Source of the DNA: Elmis aenea
Lineage: Eukaryota; Arthropoda; Insecta; Coleoptera; Elmidae
Length of the DNA stretch: 64,000 nt
NCBI GenBank assembly: GCA_947652605.1
Contig: OX393580.1
Coordinates: forward strand, 16,574,159 to 16,638,158
Direction: 5' to 3'
Part shown: positions 57,033 to 64,000 of the stretch, piece by piece
How the letters are laid out: every line of letters begins with the position of its first letter
How positions within the stretch are numbered: the first letter of the stretch is position 1
Position numbers and translations under genes: made by a program
The notes under the pieces: model-generated
Told to the model about the DNA's origin: nothing
What the model saw: the letters and a program-made list of their open reading frames with translations, nothing else
The model's database searches: none

Positions 57033-58767
57033 CAGTGTGTCCAAGATTACATTTCCAGCATGGAGATCTCTCTTTTTATAAGAGATACAGGTTTGTTCAA
57101 ATTAGATAAATTATCCCTTTCTCTCTTCTAACTTTTTTGTCTTAATCATCAGATCAATTTTATTAGTAGGTACTCCATTGTAGTACTTTTTAATGAAGAA
57201 TGTAATTGTTTTTTAATTTTTTTTTATCACTTACCAATTTTGAGTTATTACTAATTTTATGTTTTCTTATGGACCGCGAAGTTTGCTATGGAATAGTTAA
57301 ATGTGCTTTTTTTCCCTTAAATGAGCTATTACTTGCTATATCTATTTTTATAAATAAGTCACATAATGAAGAAAAATCGTATTTTATCCATCACATATCA
57401 AGCTATCTATGAAAATAAAAACAAAAAATAGTTACTGTTTGTGCGGTTTCATTTATTGTTGTGTAATTCAAAAGTCTTTGTAGCAAATTTGTTATCATAA
57501 AATTAGGGAACTCTTACATCTAATAATAGTTATTTACACAACAAGTGAGCAAAGTACTTCTTTTCTCGTGAGACTGCCACGGCAGTTGAACGAGAAAAGG
57601 TACTTTGCTCACGAGTTGTGTATTACATTTTTCTCACAACCGTTGAAAAATGCGATTAAAACATGAAAAGCAAAACCTTAATATTACACATAACCTTAAA
57701 ATGTCAGTTGTGTATTTGACACGAATGACAGTTTCGCTGTCTAAAAACGCTATTACACGACGTTACCATGACAATTCAACAAATTTTGTTCACTAGGGAG
57801 CAAAGTAATCACTTTTTCTCACTAGAGAGTAAAATGTCGTTTTGCCCACTATTTTTGATAAGGTAATGACAACATTTTTCAACGGTTATGAGAAAAAGAA
57901 CTTTTATGTTGAAACATACATTCTTTGCCATAGAAACTGTGTAAAAATAGGTAATTCTAATTCTTTATTGATTTGTTTTGGATTTTTCGCTGGTTTCTCG
58001 AAAAAAAAACAGATTCTTGTAAATTTATTTCCAAATTTCTGTAATTATGCAACCTTCGTTCCCTTCTTTCGGTATATAGCTCTAAGTATATTCGCTTCTA
58101 CACAGTTTTTATGATAAATAATATAACATATCAACATGTCAAATGTTTCGCTATTTTTAAACGTAGCCATCATTATAACAATTACTACAAAGACTAATCG
58201 AATTACCCAAACATGTTATAAAATCCTAATAAATTATACCGCAGACAAATGGTAACAGTCATTTGATATTTATTTAGTTGTGTATTGTTTTTATTTTCAT
58301 AGATAGCTTGATAAATGATGAGTAAAATCGATTTTTCTTCATTTTGTGACTTATTTATAAAAATAGATATAGCAAGTAATATCTCATTTATAAGAGAGAA
58401 AAAAAAGCACATTTAACTGTTCCATAACCAACTTCGCGGCCAATAAGAAAATATAAAATTAAGGGTAATATCTCAATAATGGTAAGTGATTTAAAAAAAT
58501 CTAAAATAATTGTTACATTCTACTTAAAAAAAGTACATTCAGAAGGTACAAATAAAATTGTTCTAATGATTAAGACAAAAAAGTTGCGAGAGAAAAAAGA
58601 AATTCGACATTTTCATGTTTTTTTGCTAAAACATCTGAAGCACGAGGAACTTAAAAATTGACTGTGGCTCCTTTTACATTAAGGAATAATTCATCTAATT
58701 TAAAGAAACCTGTATCTCTTGTAATAAGCGAGGTTCCCATTCTGGGAATCTAATATGGGACACTCTG
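57033..58767. mobile_element. Foldback element, family C copy 2, with an insertion
   Basis: A diverged relative of 10390-11598: CAGTGTGTCCAAGATTACAT start, CACTCTG end, and shared TTTGCTATGGAATAGTTAAA and AAATCGTATTTTA blocks. ATCTCT begins at position 34 (57066). Compared with copy 1 it has about 380 extra bases near 57523-57903. Confidence 0.83.
57523..57903. mobile_element. ~380-bp hairpin-rich insertion in the family C copy
   Basis: It contains a strong hairpin (57538-57624: GTGAGCAAAGTAC...GTACTTTGCTCAC, with TTTTCTCGT/ACGAGAAAA inside) and a second inverted pair, CTCACAACCGTTGAAAAATG and its mirror near 57871. The borders were inferred by comparison with copy 1; no clear target duplication. 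Confidence 0.6.
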
Positions 58768-60193
58768 TATATATATCAGCATTTATAAAATTGGTTTCTC
58801 CTGTTGCTTGATTGGATAAAATTAAAACGAAGGTTTTTTGGTTTTAAAACAGGTTTATTCCTTAATGAAGTTAATTATTTTATAAAATATCCTACATATT
58901 TCGCACGATTATTTTTATCGGCATCTTCAGGGATGTTTTATTTGAACAAGGATGAAAGAAATTGTTTAAAATTGTGGAAAAATATATGTTGAAATTTGTT
59001 AAATTTATGAATTAATTTGTTGGTTTCGAAAAAACACATCTAATGAAAACAATCACGAAAAAACTAATTCTAATACATGTACTTGAAGATTAGATTAATT
59101 TTAAATTTAAAGAAACATGTTAAAAATTGTTATTGACAATATTTATGACGATACAAAACAGCACAAACACGTTAAAAATTATTATTGGTGAGCATTTATT
59201 TACGTATACATACAGTAAATTATTTTTGATAAATTAGTACCGTCAAAAGCGTACTTATTCAGCTACTAAGCCTAATTAGAAGTGTGAGGCTGCACTCTAA
59301 TGCCAACCCTGGTAGTAAACATGTGGTCTATTGCTATTGGTTAATTTCCTTAGTCGAAAAGTTATTTGGTTTTGGTCCATAATCTATGAGTTTAATAGAG
59401 GTTTATTTTGAAGCAAAGACATTCATGAAAGAAAATATAATAAATAAATATAAGAAACATATTTTAAATGCACATATTTGGAATATAAAAAAGGTTCAAT
59501 TTGGTTCGAGTCCAGTAGTGCTAAAAAATTTAGGATTGGTTTAAAAAAATATTTTCCATTTCTGCTTCACTCCTGAATCCTTTGTCCTTCATGTTACTGA
59601 TATATTCATAATCAGGGTTGAATAATTTGTCCTGTTGCCAGAGTTTTACAACGTTGACCTGATTTTCACATTATTCAACATGATTTTCAGCTCAAAATGA
59701 TGTTTTTTTTTAGAACACCTTGTTATTCAAAAACTGTAATTCGACCCTCCACAATCGTTAAAAACGTTTCATATTCATCGCCCACTCGACATTACGTCAA
59801 AAACTCGTTCATTTGTTTGTACCTTACGGCTTCTTCGTAGTTTTCCATGACGCTTATTGCAGTGTGTAACGGAAGCTGATGTATTGTTGACAAATAACAA
59901 TGAAAACTGATCTTGACGGAGTGTTCAAAAATTTGTTGTTTGCTTTAAATTAAGTCGAGAAGTCTATCCATCATGTTTATACCTCGACAGGCAACTAGGA
60001 GGCTGTTTGTTTTATAGAGTCGTGATCAAAATTAATGGTAAACGATTTATGCACAACCTGTATTTATTTGTTATCATTTAGTTTAAAGACTGATGGTATC
60101 AAAAGCTAACTACAGAAATTTCAACGAAAAAACCAATATTTCTTACAGCATTCAAGACTTGAATTATTTTATAAGTTCGTTTTTTTCATTGAC
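58768..60193. other. Spacer, nothing recognised
   Basis: AT-rich. An inverted GTTGAATAAT/ATTATTCAAC pair lies near 59617-59680, perhaps part of a decayed element. No gene called. Confidence 0.35.
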
Positions 60194-60807
60194 AATTTCC
60201 TTCAGCTGTCAAATTTGCGTTTTCAACCAATCCATAATCTTAAATCTTCTAGAGACTACCAATAGGAGCATTATTACATGGTAATAATTTTACATTCCCC
60301 TGTCAGATAGTGATCCTCCTGTCCAATTTGCGTTTTCGACCAATAACAAACTCAGATTTCCTAGAAACGACCAATAAACATAATCATACACTGATAATAT
60401 CCTTTTCGCAATTAACAGATTTTCAAGCGTTTATTGGTCGTTTCTAAGAAATCCGAGTTTTTGATTGGTCGAAAATATAAATTTGGAGAGGGAATTAAAT
60501 ATTTTAGTCTTAAAAATGTTTTGACGAATTTCGGCGACCAGTAGCGTTACTTTAATATAGATTAAACCACACCCCTGACGCACCACTCTGACAGTACTTG
60601 TAAAATTTGACATAACATACATTTAATTTGACAAGTAGGTTAAGGAAATTTTCTGATAACATATGACTCGTGCATTGCAAATGATTAATAATTGTTGACA
60701 AATCTTCACTCGTGCAAGTTGAATCAGAAAAAATCACTCGTGCACTTTGTGCACTCGTGTTTTTTTTTAGCTCAACTTGCATACGGGTATATTTACCAAA
60801 AATTATC
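60194..60807. mobile_element. ~620-bp MITE, copy 2 (uninterrupted)
   Basis: Closely matches 13220-14940 without the pogo-like insertion and so supplies its empty site at about 60594-60597 (CAGTACTTG). Internal inverted pairs around GACCAATAAACATAATC and the CACTCGTGCACTTTGTGCAC palindromic block near the right end are both present. The minus frames 60431-60809 are repeat-derived. Confidence 0.78.
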
Positions 60808-61475
60808 ACTTCTTATATTACTACAGAAAATAATTAAATTTTATAAAAGAATAAAGTAGCCTTGTATTTTCTTTTTAACTTGTAAATCTCATGTTTATGT
60901 TGTTCGACTTAAAAAATTTCTTTATACAGATTATTAAGTTAATGAATTGGCAATTTCAGTTTGGTTTATTGCCATTGACATTTTACTTAAATGTACACAA
61001 GAAATATCAAATAATCTTTAACGTAGATACACCGCAAAATCCTTAAATAGATTCTATTTTCATTTGTGTTTATAATACGTCGACACAAGTCCTTTAAACG
61101 GTACGTTATAAAAAAAATTAATCCCAACTCCAAGATTGAAATTCATTTAAAGCGACTTTGGAAAGTGAGGCATGGATAAAGCAAATATCCAAAGCGAGTT
61201 TTAAAATTGCACTAAAGTAAAAACACTGTATTGTCGGAGGAGAGTTTAATTCAATCGTTTGTAATTTAATTTACTTGTGAACTTTGTCTACGGTTTTCAT
61301 TATTCTGAACTGTTGGATGCTTGAAAAGGTTATTGCCTTATAAATTAGTTAAGAAATAAGGCTGAAACGATTTCAAAAGGAAAGATTTTTGACGCATGTT
61401 CAGTGTATTTTGAGCACAGAATTTTTTTGACCACATCATTTATTTACAATTCATTCATACAAATCAGCAGAAATA
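60808..61475. other. Spacer, nothing recognised
   Basis: No open frame, repeat or terminus seen. Confidence 0.4.
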
Positions 61476-61690
61476 CAGGGTGGTGCATTTTTCGATGCCC
61501 ACCATTCCTATCTTGGAAACGGTAAGAGATACAAGGTCGGTTAGAGGAGAAAAGTTGTACATTTTTATGGCGATTGAGAATCTGAAAAGAAATCCTGGAT
61601 ATTTTAATTCGTTTTTGATTTATTACAACAAAAAACTGAAAAATGTGATTTTAGAAAAATATTATTATCTCCCCTACCATTTATGCTATT
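61476..61690 (+). mobile_element. Solo arm of a CAGGGTG foldback
   Basis: Starts TACAGGGTGGTGCATTTTTC, then GATGCCCACCATTCC. ATCTTGGAAACGGTAAGAG begins at position 35, matching the group architecture. No mirror arm follows, so the element is truncated or its other arm is too decayed to see; the right border is approximate. Confidence 0.55.
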
Positions 61691-62182
61691 TAATTTAAAC
61701 TTGGTAACTCTATGCTTTTGACAATCCTGGGTTTGATAACGCCAACATAAATTTTCTAAGCCTTCTAGATTTCAAGTTGCAATAGTCAACTTTTTTATTT
61801 CTAAAGGCCGCCATATTGGATTTTTGCACCATCAGTCAGACAAAAAATATTGCTTTTCATATTGGTAAACAATATAACCTTTTTATTTTAAAAAAATTGT
61901 TGAAATTTGAAAATTTAAATAAATAATTTACAAAATCGAGAATGCTCTGAAAAACAATTGAATTGAATTTTATAGCACTTACTTTCAAGGAAAATTTGTT
62001 TATTTGACAGTATATTTCTAATCTGTGGAGATCCTCTTGTAGCAGTAGACAATCAATCTGCAATGTTTGTTATTGTTACTTTAATAGTTTAATAGTTTCC
62101 GTTTCCGTTAAAAAAAAGTCGATGGACATCGTTATTTTATTTTTGTTTAAAATTTTTGATTCTGTTCTCATCCTCGAAGAAA
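61691..62182. other. Spacer, nothing recognised
   Basis: Short frame 61857-62063 on minus has no motif; no repeats seen. Confidence 0.4.
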
Positions 62183-62190
62183 ACTAAATC

Positions 62191-62292
62191 CAAAAAGAGT
62201 CCGGGGGAGTCGGTAGTTTTTCCGACTCCCGACTCCTCAAAAAAGCTCCGTTTCCTCGACTCGCGGCTACCGACTCCGACTCCCCATCCCTG
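62191..62292. mobile_element. 102-bp hAT MITE with 8-bp duplication ACTAAATC
   Basis: The right end is CATCCCTG (minus strand CAGGGATGGGGAGTCGG). The left end CAAAAAGAGTCCGGGGGAGT is a poorer mirror. Exact 8-bp flanks ACTAAATC lie at 62183-62190 and 62293-62300. GACTCC/GGAGTC words are repeated throughout. The 77-codon minus frame across it is not a gene. Confidence 0.82.
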
Positions 62293-62300
62293 ACTAAATC

Positions 62301-63207
62301 TGTTATTGCAATATTTTTTGAAGCTATCCCATATTATAGCGTCGACTGCCAAAACAACCGGAAAAAACAAACAAATTTATTTTGCAAACACATATTCGAT
62401 TACTCAATTAAGCGGCAAAGCCCCATTGAGTTGATGGACAATAGGAGTTTAATTTGTTTATTTTGTTCTGTTTGACTAGGTCTAGGTTACTGAAGCTTTA
62501 TTGTGATATCGTAAAAACGAAAGAGAGTTCTTATCTATTTATTACATCAGCAAGCAGTTCCTTGTTTTTAAAGCTTAGGGATTTTGTTATGTCGTTGTGT
62601 GGCTTGCAAGCAATTATTTTCAGGGGATCATATTGTTATATTTCTAAGTACCTAAGAAAATTTGCTAAAGAAAATTTAGATTACAGCTATGTGTGCAAAT
62701 ACAGTAACAACAATCGTTTTAAAACAATTTTTAAGTTGCCCACCAATTTTGTACACCTGTATAATACATTTTGTACACCTTGTTATCAAAAACCTCGTTA
62801 AAGTGTTGCATATTCATAATCATGAATAGTTTTGTGTGATTACTAGGTAAATTTTACGAAGTTTAATTCGGTTTCAAAGGTCCTTGCCACAAATATATAT
62901 GCAAATTTCTGTAAATATTGGCACGATTGAAGGGATGAATTATTAAGGCTATTTTGCCATTCGCAGTGTAGGTGTTATTAATCTGGTGCCAAATTGACCA
63001 ATAAATTACTTATCAGTAAATCTTTTGTACAACGTCATACATTGTGTAATTTTTGATTAGTAAATTTGCAATATTTTTATACACGCGACTGGGGTTTTCA
63101 AAATGTTGATAGAAGATTCTTGTGCGGTGTAATAGATTTTTAAGTTTGAAGAATGCAAAATTGAATTAAATTTTGGACACAGATAGATGTATACGACATT
63201 ATTTATA
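62301..63207. other. Spacer, nothing recognised
   Basis: A 115-codon frame at 62454-62801 is open but shows no known domain and has AT-driven composition. No repeats. Confidence 0.35.
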
Positions 63208-63801
63208 CAGGGTGTTTCCTAAATAATACGGGAGGTGTTTCCTTACCGAAAATTAAGGGGGATCTTTTGCATAAAATGTTTTCCTTAGACGTCTCCTTTC
63301 GGAGTTACACCCCCCTACATGAACATGAACCATCAAATGTTCCAATATAAAACGATTCATTTTGGTGGTCGCCATGGTGTGTTTATGTTCTTATTGGGTA
63401 GAATTGACGAGCGTTGTAGCGTTGTCGCCGCGTAAAAGTCAAAATGAATTACACTTGTCAGTTCTACCCAATATGAACATAACAAACCATGGCAACCACC
63501 AAAACGAATCGTTTTGTATTGGAATATTTGATGGAGCAAAAAAAAAAAAAACAGGGGTCTTACTTTTCAGCCCCCTGTGAAGGTGGGACATGATTGAAAA
63601 TAGTACTATATTATTTTAATAAGTATAAAACATCTATCTCATATCATTCTACTACATTTATTCAAATTTGAGAAATAAAATATAAACCTAATTTTAGGGG
63701 GTGTAACTCCGAAAGGAGTCTAAGGAAAAAATTTCACATAAAAGAACCCCCTTAATTTTTGATAAGGAATCACCTCCCGGCATTTTTTACGAAATACTCT
63801 G
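63208..63801. mobile_element. Foldback element, family E copy 4 (shortened)
   Basis: Starts CAGGGTGTTTCCTAAATAAT; the right end is GAAATACTCTG. It keeps the terminal ~100 bp, the AGACGTCTCCTTTCGGAG block, the central TTCTTATTGGGTAGAATTGA pair and the CCTGTGAAGGTGGGA block, but lacks several hundred bases present in copies 1-3. The short frames at 63357-63580 are mirror images within the arms. Confidence 0.83.
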
Positions 63802-64000
63802 TATAAGACCATTTATACATTGTTTTATTACTTATAAACTCATATTTATGTGTACTTATCTACTAAAATGATTGCATTTAAAAAAATGTAATAGCTAAAT
63901 TTATCACATTGTTTAAGCATTTACTTGTTAGTGAAAATAATTACAGAGCCAGCACGGTAATTTTGGCGGAAAATGTGCAATTTACGAGACACAAGGTCTT

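Noticed and set aside
59500..59520. GGTTCGAGTCC as a Pol III B-box
   Set aside because: No A-box at a suitable distance and no SINE-like body or tail around it.
62454..62801. 115-codon open frame as a gene
   Set aside because: AT-driven composition without a recognisable motif.
1..64000. CRISPR array, prophage or bacterial operon
   Set aside because: Tandem repeats here lack uniform unique spacers, and all recognisable proteins are eukaryotic transposon relics.

Overview
This window looks like non-coding, repeat-dense DNA from an insect nuclear genome, possibly a beetle, though the order is only an impression. It is strongly AT-rich and contains no bacterial-style operons. The open frames are short and mostly fall inside repeats. 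What can be recognised is transposable elements: a 5'-truncated Jockey-clade non-LTR retrotransposon, hAT elements with 8-bp target duplications, a pogo-like transposon relic, Tc1/mariner-type MITEs, a tRNA-derived SINE and about twenty long inverted-repeat (foldback) elements. The only candidate host coding sequence is one possible 132-bp exon at 50550-50681.

Layout. 0-12 kb: foldback elements at 939-1948, 2645-3970, 5279-7141, 7796-9846 and 10390-11598. The 5279-7141 element is split by a 192-bp TA-inserted MITE. The 7796-9846 element contains a SINE that itself contains a hAT element. 12.6-15.2 kb: a ~175-bp satellite array interrupted by a small hAT-like insertion and by a ~620-bp MITE, which in turn holds a pogo-like deletion derivative. 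16.9-22.4 kb: a foldback, a hAT relic with the transposase C-terminus, and a Jockey copy split by a hAT that contains another MITE. 24.1-25.6 kb: a ~317-bp tandem array with a foldback in one unit. 29.0-31.7 kb: a GC-rich element with a 180-bp tandem duplication and long inverted ends, split by a hAT. 32.5-44.2 kb: very long foldbacks, two of them broken by hAT or TA-inserted elements, plus a separate hAT. 46.4-50.2 kb: a second satellite array split by a foldback, a hAT carrying a 39-bp minisatellite, and a foldback whose ends are 15-bp repeats. 52.2-58.8 kb: a foldback with tRNA-like modules in both arms, then three more foldbacks. 60.2 kb: a second copy of the ~620-bp MITE that serves as the empty site for the pogo-like insertion. 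62.2 kb: a 102-bp hAT remnant. 63.2 kb: a fourth copy of the foldback family first seen at 7.8 kb.

The main unusual result is structural. Most foldbacks begin CAGGGTG and end CACCCTG next to TA. Five otherwise unlike families share a second motif, ATCTCG followed by a TAAGAG-like block, at exactly position 34 from the terminus. I counted this on ten arms. Several families also share an internal TTATTTTAAAT...CACCCTGTA module, and three share repeated ACCGGAAGT sites. This suggests one large, modular, non-autonomous transposon group. Nested insertions with clean target duplications give a relative order of insertion at several loci.
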